A program made the translations under genes and the position numbers. A stretch of 64,000 nt of DNA from Castor canadensis (Eukaryota; Chordata; Mammalia; Rodentia; Castoridae): contig NC_133399.1 in the NCBI RefSeq assembly GCF_047511655.1, forward strand, positions 1,243,333 to 1,307,332. The letters run 5' to 3'. Below, piece by piece: positions 49,843 through 61,764 of this stretch. Every line of letters starts with the position of its first letter. The stretch's first letter is position 1. The notes beneath the pieces were generated by a model. It ran no database searches. It was not told the origin of the DNA and saw nothing but the letters and a program-made list of their open reading frames with translations.

Positions 49843-50404
49843 AAAATGCTGCTTTCTTGTGTCCTTGTATGACCTGTTAGATTTGGGGAGTAAGGGCTAT
49901 TGGTAGGAGAGCTTCTTGGTCATTTTCCAGCCATGGAGCCACCAGAGGCCATCTTGGAGGCAAGAGGGACAGGGCACACATTGCCTCCCCATTATCGCAG
50001 TGTCAAGCCGAGGGACCCACCCACTTCCTGTCCTATCCCTCAGTCCTCCTCCTGGGTAGTGTAACTCACCTTCCCCTCCCCCAAAAAGGAGAAGAAATGG
50101 CCCTGTTTGGGCTTCCTGCTGCATTTTCTCCCCCTGGGCCCTCTGGTTCACCCCTTCATCAATAGAGGAGCCCCAGGTTGTGGGTCCTGGTTTGAAGGGC
50201 AGGGCAAGAAGCAGAAAATGGGTCACCTTAGATCCAGAGAGGGGGGGAAGGGAGGCAAGGCAAGGAACTGAGGATTTGACTACATTTCTCTAAATTTTAG
50301 GTGACTTCATCCTGGCCCAAAGGAAGTTTTTATGTGGTTTTTGCAACTCTCCTATATAAAATTTTTTTTTCCTTATAGCAAGTGAGGTAGAATTTTTATT
50401 TTAT

Positions 50405-50480
50405 TTTATTTATTTTTGACAGCACTGGGGTTTGAATTCAGGGCCTTGCCCTTGTGAGGTAGGCTATGAAGCCACGACCC
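50405..50480 (-). repeat. ID fragment
   Basis: TTTTTGACAGCACTGGGGTT, GAATTCAGGGCCTTGCCC. Confidence 0.7.
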
Positions 50481-51186
50481 CTGCCTTTGATGTACTTTCT
50501 TAATGGCCCACCCTGAATTCCAAGTTCACTTCAGTAGCTAATTTTATCTGCTTTGCCAAAAGCAGAGCTCTCGGGAGCCCTAGCAGATGAATGCTGGCAT
50601 TGAGAGATGGTCCAGGGGACAGGAACGAACTCAATTTGAAATCTGAGTAACTCCAGCCACTCAGGTCCCTGTACAGGTCCTGGGGAGTGCCTGTTGCCCT
50701 CTGGAGCAGGCTGAGCTCCTGTCTGCTGCATCCAGCAGGTCTTCCTTCTGACTTTGTTGGGACTTTGCTGGGATCTCACTTGGACTTACAGTTTGACTTC
50801 AGGCTGTATCACTGCTCTTCCTTGCCATCTGGGCCTTGCTTAATTTGAGTCCTTTGTGAAGGCTCCTGCCGAGGCTATAATTTGACTTCTAAATCTGTCG
50901 GTGGACCGTGTGGACACAAGTTTCAACTCGAGCTATTTTCTTCTGTGGAGAAGCGCTTGGAGAGGTTCCTGGACCCTCCACTGGTTGGGTAGTCAAGTCC
51001 AGGCAGGAGCTGCCGCAGACCTGTGGCTCTTCTGCCCTGACTGAAAGCAAAGGTGGGGTGCTTGGGGCTCAGGGCGCCCTGGGATGAGAGCAGAGATGCC
51101 TCTGCACATATTTATTTATTTACTGAAGCGAAACCAGCAGGGTGGAGGGCTAAAAAGGGAACCGGTGACTTTGAAGTCAGAAGGAT

Positions 51187-51616
51187 TGTATTAGCCCGGT
51201 TTTCTTTTCTTTTTTTCTTTTTTTGGTTACTGTAAGGAGATACCTGAGGCAGGCTATTTTATTTTTTTAAAAAAAGGTTTATTTTGGCTCATTTTAGAAG
51301 TGCCAGGGTTCCCATCTTGTGATGGCCTTCTTGCTGGCAGAGACCTGAGGTGGCACAGGGTGTCACATGGCAAGAGACAGGGAGCATGCCATGTGTATGT
51401 GTGTATGTCTGGTCTCTTTCCTTCTTTTATAAGGCCACCAGGGTTCAATGGCAGGGGTTCCACCCTAGTGACCTTTTCTAATTCTGATCACATCCCAAAG
51501 GCCCTACTTGTGAACATCATAGATTAAATTCCCACTATCTTTATCCATCACGTGGGGATTAAATTTCAACACATGGAGACTTGTGGGGACACTCAAGCTT
51601 TACCCAAACCATAGCA
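51187..51616 (-). mobile_element. ERVL-MaLR solo LTR
   Basis: The plus strand starts TGTATTAGCCCGGTTTTC and ends ACCCAAACCATAGCA, so the LTR reads TG...CA on the minus strand. Inside are GGTTTATTTTGGCTC and GTGGGGATTAAATTTCAACA, the hallmark MaLR (THE1/MST-like) wording. Direct flanks AGGAT (51182-51186) and AGGGT (51617-51621) are a 5-bp target duplication with one change. No internal retroviral genes. Confidence 0.75.
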
Positions 51617-51619
51617 AGG

Positions 51620-52975
51620 GTATTTCCCGCTTTCTGGAGGCTTCCATCCTAGTCCACTAAGGGAGAGGTTTTTCTGACACTTATCCTTAGAACCCCCAAC
51701 TTCAGGGTTTCCCTTTTCCTATTTGTCGCACCACCTTTCTGTATGGTGCAGAGTGAGATGAGATAGATTCTGGTCCTCCCTACTTGTTGGCCTTGGTCGG
51801 ATTATGGCACAGAGTGGCATGACTACATCCTTGAGGCAACACATCATCATGACTGCTGCTAGAGGTGCTTCACAGACGAGTGAGTGAATGCATCTGAGAT
51901 AGCGAGCTGGGGGTGGCCAGCACCGCTCCTGGCACAAGGTTGGTGTGCCATAAAGGTTGGTTATGGTGCTCCTGAAACAAGGGCCCTGGCCTGGACTTCC
52001 CAGACCAGGAAGTGCTAAGGCTGAATAGCCCCAAAGCGAAGGAAACTTTGGCTGTCTCTTGGAAAACCCATTGCTGTGTCCCCATGCTGGATGCTAGATG
52101 TATTCACTTTGTGTTTGCCTGGGCTTGGCATCCACCCTTGTCAAGTAAGGATCATTTGTGAGGTAAGGGCAAGTAGGGAGGTGTATTGCTCCAATTAGGC
52201 CGGAGGCAAAGTAGATTATAATGAACTTGAAGGGTTGTGGGAAGAAAAAAGTTGGTGAACAAAAATGTGCAGGATCCTAGCTGCATTTTGAGGCAGCTGG
52301 TGGGAGCCATTGGCGCAGTTGCCTGGTGAATGTCAGCCCACACTTCAGGACCTCGAAAGGTGAACCGTTTCCTTTCAAGGTAACGATCAGATCTGGGGAC
52401 AAAAGACTGAGAAAGTGGCGTACAGAGGCATTTGACGCCACACAATAATGGCACATTGAGAGTGCCAATGTGTGGCTTCGTGCCCAGAGTAGATCAGAAT
52501 TCACCTCGACTCCCAGGGCCGGGGTCCAGAGAGCCGCAGATGCTACCTCAGCTTCTGGGGAGTGGAGTGTGGGAGCAGGGGTTGGGAAAACTCTTTACCG
52601 TTCTTACTAGTTATGATAGTTACACTAGTTATGCTGTGCTTTCCTTGTGACATTTCCATATATACATATATTTTACCCTCGTTTGGGTCATCCCCTCCAA
52701 AAAAAAGGTTTTTTTAGAGGATTCTTAGTAATTAGTGATAGCCCTAGAATCAAGAGCTGGTGAGTTGGGCCCAGCTTTTTTCACTTAACTGGAGTGGGGG
52801 GCAGATGGCACTGTGTCTCTGTGGATAAGATGCAGGGAGAAATAATGGGGGAAAATCTGAACTGGTGCCTGGTGAACTGCTCCCAAGTTTGAAAAAAAGA
52901 CCCCCCTCCTCCATTCTCTTTCTCTCTGTCTCTCTCTCATTTTCCCCTCCCCACACAGTGACTTTGGTATTAAAA
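51620..52975. other. Mostly unique intronic segment
   Basis: 1.3 kb without clear SINEs, except for an AT-rich L1-like stretch at 52650-52700 (TTCCATATATACATATATTT, GGGTCATCCCCTCC). CT-rich simple sequence at 52907-52945. Confidence 0.5.
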
Positions 52976-53014
52976 TAAAGAAATATCCATCAATCTTAAA
53001 TTTCTTTGAGTTTT

Positions 53015-53100
53015 CTTTTTCATTTTTGGCAGTACTGGGGTTTGAATTCAGAGCCTCACTTGCTGGGCAGGTGCTCTACCTCTTGAGCCTCTTTCAAGTC
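53015..53100 (-). repeat. ID SINE
   Basis: TGGCAGTACTGGGGTTTGAA, CTTGCTGGGCAGGTGCTC, CTTGAGCCTC. Confidence 0.8.
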
Positions 53101-53735
53101 TTTTAAGGACAATTATTCCATTATTGAGAAAGAGCAAAGTTTATTATTTTTGAAATATAAAAAAATAAGGTAAATGACTTTCAAGGCTGACTCTCCCCTT
53201 TGAAATTATGCCGTGGCTCTCATGTCTCTCATGTGCCACAGACTTCACTTTGGTGGATGGTGGCGCCACTGCCAATGTCTCTTTATCTAACAGGAAATTT
53301 TTCAAACTGTTTTTTTTAATTGAAGGATCCTTAAAGCAATAAAAAACCTTGGATAGCTAGAAATTATATTGATCTAGGTGTAATGTAACGTGGTTATCCA
53401 TTGGTGGGCAGCTCTAAAAGGCACTGGGGTCCAAACCCTGGCTGGTGTCGAGCACTGGACGTTAGACTGTTGATTTCTATAACTGAAGTAGCTGGGGAAG
53501 TCAGGGTTTCCTTCCTGCTGGAGACGGCTGGGCCATTCAGTCCCTGTGGGATCGCTACGATGAGCTGACCTCTTTGGGAAGTAACTTCTGTATGGAGCAG
53601 CTCCATCCAAATGAATGGACAGTGCTATTTTTAATTTCCAGTATTAAGTTTGGCTTTACCCTCTGTGCAGCCTGACTGCCTTTGTTTATGCTGGTGTGTT
53701 GTCTGAATGGGAGTTTATTCTTGTTAACCAGATTT
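53101..53735. other. Repeat-free intronic segment
   Basis: Contains no SINE. The part 53390-53620 is balanced in composition with an open frame of 78 codons on the minus strand, but has no splice or homology support. Confidence 0.5.
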
Positions 53736-53739
53736 TAAA

Positions 53740-55140
53740 TGTGGCATGGTGACACATACCTGTGATCCTAGCACTTTGGAGGCCAAGGCAGGAGGAGCTG
53801 GAGTTTGAGGCCAGCCTGGGCTACATAATAAGACCCTCTCTCAAAACAAAACAAAACAAAAACAAAAGGACTGGTGGAGCAAGCATGAAATCCTGAGTTC
53901 AAACCCCAGTGTCACCAAAAATAAGAAAGGAGGGCGGGGAGTAGAGAGAGCGCCCTATGGAAGGTTTTTCTGTGCAGTCATCAAATGGGATGTTTTTTTC
54001 TTTTGGTGGGACGGGGGTTTGAATTTAGGGCTTCTTGCTTGCAAAGCAGGTGTTCTACTGCTTGAGCCACACCTCGAGTCTGTGTTTTGCTTTGGTTATT
54101 TTGGAGATGGGGTCTTTCAAACTATTTGCCTGGACTGGCCTGGAATCTCAATCCTCTTGATCGTAGCCTGGCAAGTAGTTAGGATTACAGGTGTGAGCCA
54201 TCTGTGCCTGAACAAAAAAGGTGGCTTTATTTATTTATTTATTTATTTATTGTGGTACTGGGCCTTCACCTTGAGCCACTCCACTAGCCCTGTTTGTGAT
54301 GGGTATTTTTGAGATAGGATCTCTTAAGCTACTTGCTTGGGCTGGTTTGGAACCATAATCCTGATCTCTGCCTCCTGAGTAGCTAGGATTACAGGCGTGA
54401 GCCACTGGCACCCAGCTAAGGTGGCTTTTAAAATTATTTATTTACTGATTATTTTTTGAGATGCTAGGGATGGAACCCAGGGCCTCAAGCACCCTAGGTA
54501 AGTGCTCTACCCCTGAGCTATGTGTCTAGTCCCGTTTTAAATTTTATTAATTACTTTTTTGTGGTGCTGGCTGGGGATTGAACCTAGGACCCTGCAAATG
54601 TGTTTTTTAGAAAATATATCTTACTTGAGGCATGACTGAAGCTGTAAAGCACTTACCTTATAAGCACAAAGCCTTAAGTTCAAATCCCAGTTATTCCAAA
54701 GAAAAAAAAATAAAGCCTGAAACTTTTTCTTTTTTTTTTGGTGGTACTGGAGTTTGAATTTGTCCTACACCTTGAGCCACTCTACCAGCACTTTTTTTGT
54801 AATGGGTATTTTCCAGATAGGGTCTCTCAAACGATTTGCCTGGGCTGGCTTCCAACCATGATCCTTCTGATTTTGTCTCCTGAATAGCTAGCATTACAGG
54901 TGTGAGCCACCAGTGCCCAGCTGAAACTTTCTTTTAAAAAAAAGTACGCTGTTTTTTTTTGGCAGTACTAGTGTTTGAACTCAGGGCCTCATGCTGGCTA
55001 GGCAGGGGCTCTACCAATTGAGCCACCCTCCCAGTCCCTAATGTGTAACTTAATCCCAGTGCTGGGCAGGCTGAGGCAGGAGAATTTTGAGTGCAAGGCC
55101 AACCTGGGCTACATAGGGAGACCCTGTCTAACAAACAAAA
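53740..55140. repeat. Eight-SINE cluster
   Basis: 53740-53928 (+, B1-ID with truncated ID), 53993-54218 (-, B1-ID), 54225-54418 (-, with a TTTA repeat at 54228-54252), 54445-54535 (-, ID), 54540-54605 (-, ID fragment), 54618-54708 (+, ID), 54724-54924 (-, B1-ID), 54948-55040 (-, ID) and 55042-55140 (+, B1). Orientations alternate. Confidence 0.8.
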
Positions 55141-57460
55141 GTAGCTTAAATTGGATTGAAAATCTGAAAGCATTTAATTCCCTGGCTGATTCAACTTCCT
55201 CTGCCAGCAAATAATTCATGGACGAATGAATGCTGTGGGTCTGGAGTGAGCAGAATTGCTACAGTGGCCGTGCTGCACGATGTCTTGTTGGGAGCTTGGG
55301 CTGGAGTTCTGGGAGGCCAAGAAGTGAAACCTTGCTACCTCCAATTTCTGCCAAGCTTCTGTTTCCCTCTAAAAGGAGCACAAGCTGCAGGCGAAGCTTT
55401 CCTCGTTGCTTGTCTGCTGTTGGCAATAGCTGATCCACGCTGACTATGGCTGTAAACTTGGAGAAACAAGAGAGAGCCTGGGATGGTCACAGTAGGGGGG
55501 AGTGTTTTCAGCTTTGCTTTTCTTGAAGTCAGTGGTGTGTGTTTTTGGAGTCCTGTGGCATTTCTTCATGGCAGTGCATATTACACAGAGATAAACAGCT
55601 TTAAAAGCCCGTCCCTTTTTTTTATTTTTGGGATACATGGTCTTGCTGTGTTGCCCTGCCTGGTGTCTTGACTCCTGGCCTCCAGCAGTCCTACCTGAGC
55701 CCCCCAAGTAGCTAGGACTCCAGGACTCCTACTTGCTTGAAATCTTATTTAAAAAAAAAAAAAAAATCAGACGAAGAGAGTGCATGGCTGCTGTTATCGC
55801 ATAGGAAAAGTGACATTTCTAATAGTGACTGCCTTGCCCTGCACTGGTAGGTTCTCAGTGCACAGGGCCCCCCTGCCCTAGTGTTCTCTCTTACCCTGGG
55901 ACTGGGAAGGTGATATTTTGACTTTCCTATATTGGGGGGAGGCTGGAAGTGTGAGGTTTGATGTCAACCCACATGGTCAATTACTTGACAGGTGCTTTTC
56001 CTTTCTGTAGGGTGTCCATGAGGGCTGGAGCCAGAAGGCAGGTTGGCTTCTCATTTAGCATATGGAGGACAGAGGGAGGGTGTTAGAAGGAGAATTTCTG
56101 GTTGTCTACCTTTTTTTTTTTTCTCCACCCTAGTACTGACTCCGGAGGTGGAGAGGCAGGCCCGGCCGGAAGTGGGTGTGGATAACTAATGCAACCATGC
56201 ATGTGACCAGGCTCCCACCTCTGGGCTCCAGCTGCCCTTGGGAAGTGGATGCTTGCTCCCTCTTCACTTCCTGTTCCCTCTCCCAGAGAACCCTTTCCAG
56301 GCTGAGCTCTTGGGTCCAATTTGAGCATAGAAAATAAGTTCAGGTTCTCCATTTTTCCTTGGCAAACTGCTTTGTCAGAGTAGGGAGTCAACTGTGGACC
56401 TGGACTTGGCAGTTCTGAGGGCTCAGCAAAGGTGCCCACAAAGTTCAGAGGCCTTTACTGCAGGATGGCCTCCAGGATGGCTTCCTGTTGCCTGCAGGAA
56501 GGATCTGCACCCTAGTTGCCCTGGAGGTGTGTGTATAACTAGCAGAGCAGACAGTGGATAGGGGCTTTACCAAAGTGTGCTCTCCAAGAGTGCTTCGCGG
56601 TGAGTTACCTCTCTGCCTTGTGAAAGGACTATGGGAGCCCTTGTGTGCAGTAGAAACGTGACAGTCAGAAAACCTTGGCTTTGAGTCTGGGTTCTACCCC
56701 TTGCTGGCCTGTGACCTCAGGAAAATGGCCTAGACTTTTTAATCCTGTTTTGTTACTGGGGATGTGGCCCTGGTAGACATACAGCAAGTGACCAGATTGT
56801 TGTTGCTGCCCAGTAAAGGTAGTTGTTACAGAATTGTGTCACAGCTGGCTGTCCCTCTTGAGGGTGGTACCCAGGCTTGACCTACTGAGGGCCAGTCCAT
56901 GGGGGGGTGCAGGCTGGGCAAATCTGAGTGCTGATGATGTGCTGGCTTCCTTAGCTCATTGCAGCAGTGTCACCTTAGTGGACTTGGCCTGTGGACTTGC
57001 ATATGGGTGCTCACAGCTAGACTCCATGTGGCTGTAGTAGGCACAGCAGACACCTCCCCTCCAAGGGCAGTGCAGATGCTCACTCACCTTGCTGAGGGTC
57101 AGTCACCTGGCGGGCACAGGAGCTCATAGGCTTCCAAGAAGACAGGTGCATGAACCAGAAAGTGCAGTGCTGCAGCTGGATGGAAGAAGGAGGGACGATG
57201 GGGAGGAGCTACTTGTTAGGCAACTAGTTTTCCAGGGAGAGGATCAGCATGGGCATAGCAGTGATCTGGAGGTGGAAAACGGCCAGGTGAGGTTATCTTG
57301 ACCTAAAGAGGTTATTCTCTGCTAAAAGTCAGAGTTGGAATGGAACATGAAGGCAACGAAAGCGCAAAGTTCCTTTGAAAGGTAGAAAGTCTTATAAATC
57401 TGCCATAATTGATCTAGGAGTGAACTCCAATGAAATTGATTAAATTTGGCTCTCTGTCTT
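55141..57460. other. Largely unique intronic segment
   Basis: 2.3 kb with one minus-strand B1 (55612-55725, TTTTGGGATACATGGTCTTGC). No exon supported. 56.1-57.3 kb is GC-moderate and unique. Confidence 0.5.
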
Positions 57461-57462
57461 TG

Positions 57463-58030
57463 TTTTTTGGTACAGAGTTTGAACTCAGGGCAGCATGCTT
57501 GCTAGGCAGGCGCTCTATACTCAAGCCAGGCCCTCAGGTCTGAATTGGGTTCTCAAGCATTTTCAAGAAACCAACAACTGCCAGTGGAACAGACCATCTC
57601 AACTCTCTTTGTAATAACATTTACAGAGAACAGATCTGGGGGCTGCGTCTGAGATTTTTTTCTTTGAAAATTGCTATCATTTAAGCTGGTGAGGGCTGGC
57701 CACAGTGACTCATGTGTGTAATCCTAGCTACTTGGGAGGCTGAGCTCTGGAGGATTGAGGTTCCAGGCCAGCCAAGGCCAAAAAGTTCAGGAGACCACAT
57801 CTCAATGGAAAAAGCTGGGTGTGGTGGTGTGTGTGCCTGTCATCCTAGCTACAGTAGCAAGCTTAAAAAAGGAGGGTTGCCATTCAGGCTGGCCTGGGCA
57901 AAAAGCGAGACCCTATCTCCAAAATAACCAGAGCAGAAAGGGCTGGAGGTGTACCTCTGGTGGTAGAGCACCACTAGCAAGTCTGAAGCCCTTAGTTCAA
58001 ACTCCAGTACTGCCAAAAAACAAATACAAA
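57463..58030. repeat. ID (-) and two B1/B1-ID (+) SINEs
   Basis: 57463-57545: GGTACAGAGTTTGAACTCAG. 57690-57805: GGCCACAGTGACTCATGTG with no ID half. 57806-58030: AGCTGGGTGTGGTGGTGTG with ID half GTAGAGCACCACTAGCAAG. Confidence 0.78.
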
Positions 58031-58141
58031 ACAAAAGTCTGTTCTAGAATTCTTAACCCATCAAGAATAATTTTTAAACCTTCATTTCATTTTCAAGCTT
58101 CAGGCTTTATATCTCATCTCTCAAAGTATCTCTATTGAATG

Positions 58142-58268
58142 TTGCCTTTTTTGTGTGTGGGGGGGGGGATGGCAGGGACAAAGTCTCTATGTAGCCCAGA
58201 CTGGCCTTGAATTTGTGATTCTCCTGCCTCAGTCCCCCAGTGCTGAGATTCCAGGTGTGTGGCTATTG
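58142..58268 (-). repeat. B1 SINE
   Basis: Begins with a T/G run (TTTTTTGTGTGTGGGGGGG), then ATGTAGCCCAGACTGGCCTT and TGAGATTCCAGGTGTGTGGC. Confidence 0.8.
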
Positions 58269-58764
58269 AAGGTTGATTTTTGACATACTCTCCCCACCGG
58301 AGGTGGTCAGGTGTGGGCCTGGTTATGCATGCGTGAGGCATGGTTGTTACCAAGCCTCAGAGGGGAGGATGAACTGAGGCTCCCCATCCCAGCAGAAAAA
58401 CATCTGGGAGGGGTATTTTCCTCTTCCCTTTAGAATACTGGCAAATTGGAATACTTGCCATTTAACAACCAGGAAGTGGGGTGTGAACTGGATGCCAAGT
58501 TTGAAAAACATGTTTTCTTCCGACTCTAAAGCAAGGATGTTTGTTAGCAGATCCAGGACAGTGTGACTGTCACTCATTCTGTCTGGCAGGTGTGATAGGC
58601 TCATCTCTCTGGACTCATGACTTGGAGGAAGTCTTTCTTCTTTTCCACTAGTTTCCTTGTTTTTCTTCTTTTCATTCCTTAATTCATGGAAAGGCCTAAT
58701 GTTGATCTTAATTAGGTGGGAATGTTTTTGTAAATCACATGTACACACAAAAGGGATATTTCTT

Positions 58765-59094
58765 GCCAACTAGTGACACAGGTGGTGAAGACAGTGGGAG
58801 ATGCACTTCCGGTTCACAGCCAGACTTGAGAGCAGTTTGTGCTTAACCCTTTAGGGCAGTGTTTGTGCTCAGAGTCCTGCAGACCATAGACACCACTGGG
58901 ACCACAGAGGGCCTCACTCTGGAGAAATGTGCCTAATCGTAGAGAGGGCCCGAACCCCACGTTGCCTTGAGCCCCACGTTGCCTGAACCCCACGTGTAAG
59001 GAATTGTGGTTCCAGACAGCATTCAGAGCCAGGGCAATGCACGGTGACAGTGGCCCATGTCCAGAGGGCCCGGTTTCTGGGAGCTTTTTTCTTT
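58765..59094 (-). repeat. Inverted duplicate, copy 2 (pair with 39834-40164)
   Basis: Reverse-complement copy of 39834-40164. The core 58786-59090 differs at one position that I can find (58888). At the left end mismatches accumulate (58784, 58773, 58771) and identity is lost at about 58765. At the right end both copies run into A-rich (here T-rich) ID-like sequence that is much more diverged than the core. Confidence 0.95.
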
Positions 59095-59610
59095 ACTTTT
59101 TTTCTGTGCTGAGGCTAGAACTTGGTCCTTGAGAGTGCTGGGCAAGACATCCCCCGCCTCAGAGACAAGGACACTGTTGACAAGGATACTGTCCGTCTTC
59201 CACAAACTCCCTCATTTAGGGTGAGAATGTTCTGCTTGAAAAATGACACTTGTAGCAGTGGTCATACATTGGAAGTATTGTGCTTTTCATCAAGCACTGC
59301 CGTAAGAGTCTCTGTAGCTATTTTCTGGTCCTTGAAAAAGTTTCAAAACTATCAAAGTACTAAGGAAATCAGATTCACATGGAAATTAATCTTTTCCTTT
59401 CCTTTCCCAACCAATTGTCTTGTGATCCCACCTTGTGAGCATGACTTTGGGCTGAAATAAGTAACTTTGAAGCAGCTTCCCTCAGAGATTGTGGTCACGT
59501 TGTCAATTCGTTTGTCAGTGTCATTCAGTGAAAGCAGTTTTAGACTTTAGCATGTTAAAAGTGTAAAGTATGGAAGGCAGCCAGTGCTCTTTTTCATAAG
59601 GGCAATTAAA
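59095..59610. other. Unique intronic segment beyond copy 2
   Basis: Begins with an old minus-strand ID (to about 59165, CTGTGCTGAGGCTAGAACTT), then AT-rich unique sequence. Confidence 0.5.
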
Positions 59611-59611
59611 A

Positions 59612-59718
59612 AAATAAACTTGGAATACTTTTTATTATGCCATAGCAGGGATCAAACCCAGGCCTGGTGCAAACTAGGCAAGTGCTCCAGCCTGGAAACC
59701 TCATTCCCAGCCCTCGTA
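59612..59718 (-). repeat. ID-like SINE
   Basis: GCCATAGCAGGGATCAAACC, CAAACTAGGCAAGTGCTCC. Confidence 0.65.
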
Positions 59719-59959
59719 CACGTTTGAATGAACAACCTGTATATTCTTCAGAGAGCTTCTCAGAAAACAAGTGGGAGCCTGGCATTGCTGTTTGAGTTTC
59801 ATCATCTCAAATCTGGTGAAAGCCCACAGAAGTAGGTCTGCTCATGAATTTGAGGGTGCATTTTGTGTTTTGAGAGCCTGTGTGATAGGATCTTGCTCTG
59901 GGCAGCCTGGAACTCACGATCCTCTTGCCCTGCCTCTACTACCCCAGAGCTGGGAATAT

Positions 59960-59968
59960 CATATGGAG

Positions 59969-60001
<33 letters not shown>

Positions 60002-61360
60002 GTATTGAGATTTGAATTCAGGAATTCACACTTGCTAGGCATTTGTGTTGGGTATTTTTGAGATAAGTTCTCATAAACTCTTTGCCCAGGCTGGCCTCGA
60101 ACCTCGATCCTCCTGATGTCTGCCTCCAGCATAGCTTGGACTACATGCATGAGGTACTGGCATCTGGCTATGGCAGTGCCTGGGCAGGCATTCTACCTAG
60201 CACTTGAGCCACTCCGCCAGGCCTAGGGTTTTTGTTTTGTTTTGTTTTGGAGGTACTGGGGTTTGAACTGAGGGCTTAACCCTTGAGGCACTCCATCAGA
60301 CACCCCCCTCCTTTTTTTTTTTTTTTTTTAGTACTAGGGCTTGAACTCAGGGCCTTCACTTAAGCCATTCCACCAGCCCTTTTTTGTGATGGGTTTTTTG
60401 AGACAGGGTCTCGAACTATTTACCTGGGCTGGCTTTGAACTGCAATCCTCCTGATATCTGCCTCCTGAGTAGCTAGAATTACAGGTGTAAGCCACCAGCG
60501 CCTGACTTTTTTGTTTGTTTTCTGGCAGTATGGGGTTGAACTCAGGGCCTTGCAAAGTGCTTCATCATCTGAGCCATACTTCTAGCCCTTTTTGCTTTAG
60601 ATTGTTTTTCAAACGGAGTCTAGCTTTTTGCCTGGGGCCAGTATCAGACTGGGATTCTTATATCTATGCCTCCTATGTAGCTGAGAGGACAGGTGTGTAC
60701 CAGCAGGTCAGGCTTGTTTTGTTGAGATGGGGTTTAGCTAACTTTATGCTGGGGCTGGCCTGGAACTGTGATCCTCCTTGAGTAGCTGGAATGGTATGAG
60801 CCACTACTTTTTGGACTAATTTTTATTTTTTATTTATTTTTGTGGTATTGGGGATCCAACCCAGGACCTCTCAAATGCTAGGCAAGTGCTCTACCACCAA
60901 GTTAATATATACCCTCAGCCCTTATGTATTGATTGATTGCAGTGCTGGGGTTTGAACTTGGGGCTTTCACGTTGAGCCACTCCACTGGCTGCTTTTTTTT
61001 TTTTTTTGAGCTAGGGTCTCATGAACTATTTGCCTGGACTGGCTTTGAACTGTGATTCTCCTAAGTAGCTAGAATTACAGGCATGAGTCATCGGTGCCTG
61101 GCCTTATTTATTTGTCTGTCTATCTATCTGTGTATCTGTCTATCTTTATGTATTTTCTTGGTGCTACTGGGGTTTGAACTCAGGGCCTCACCGTTGCTAG
61201 GCAGGAGCTCTACCTTTTGAACTACTGCCAATCCTGTTTTATGCTGGATATTTGGGTCTTGTGAACTATTTGCCTGTGCTGGCCTCAAATTGTGATCCTC
61301 CTGATCTGAGCCTCCTAAGTAGCCAGAATTACAGGCATGCGCCACCAGCGCCCAGCCCTT
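59960..61360 (-). repeat. Seven-SINE minus-strand cluster
   Basis: About 1.4 kb almost wholly SINE: 59971-60175 (30-T run), 60225-60300 (ID), 60310-60510 (B1-ID), 60515-60800 (B1-ID with extra B1 arm), 60825-60920 (ID), 60935-61105 (B1-ID) and 61150-61355 (B1-ID after a TCTA/TCTG repeat at 61115-61148). All point the same way, antisense to GATAD2A. Confidence 0.85.
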
Positions 61361-61764
61361 TAGTCTTTCTTATGAATACATTTTGTGCATTGAAATCATT
61401 TGTTTTTCTGTGCCACCGGCCTGTCAGCTCGTATAGTATGTGACTATAGGCTCCTTGCCTGTAAGACTCTTGGGATGAGTGGTCTCTTAGGTAGTTCTTG
61501 TCAACTAGTGTTTATCATGTTAGGGCATCTTAAATATTTGTTCACTAGAACCCTCAAGGAAATTTTCTCATAAAAAGTACAGTACCTTGAACATTCAGCA
61601 GGTGCTACTGCTCCTTCTCAGCCAGCCTCACTCCACTGTGCAGCCTTTGGCCAAGTTCTGCTATAAAAAGAGACATGAGCAGGGAATTTGGCCCCGATTT
61701 TTTTCTCTTCAATACCTTGATTGTGTAGGAACAGGTTCAGATGGTGTTTAGAAGTTTATTTAAT

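Noticed and set aside
53374-53610. 78-codon open frame in GATAD2A intron 1
   Set aside because: No ATG-supported conserved product, splice context or homology recognised. Unique intron sequence can stay open this long by chance.
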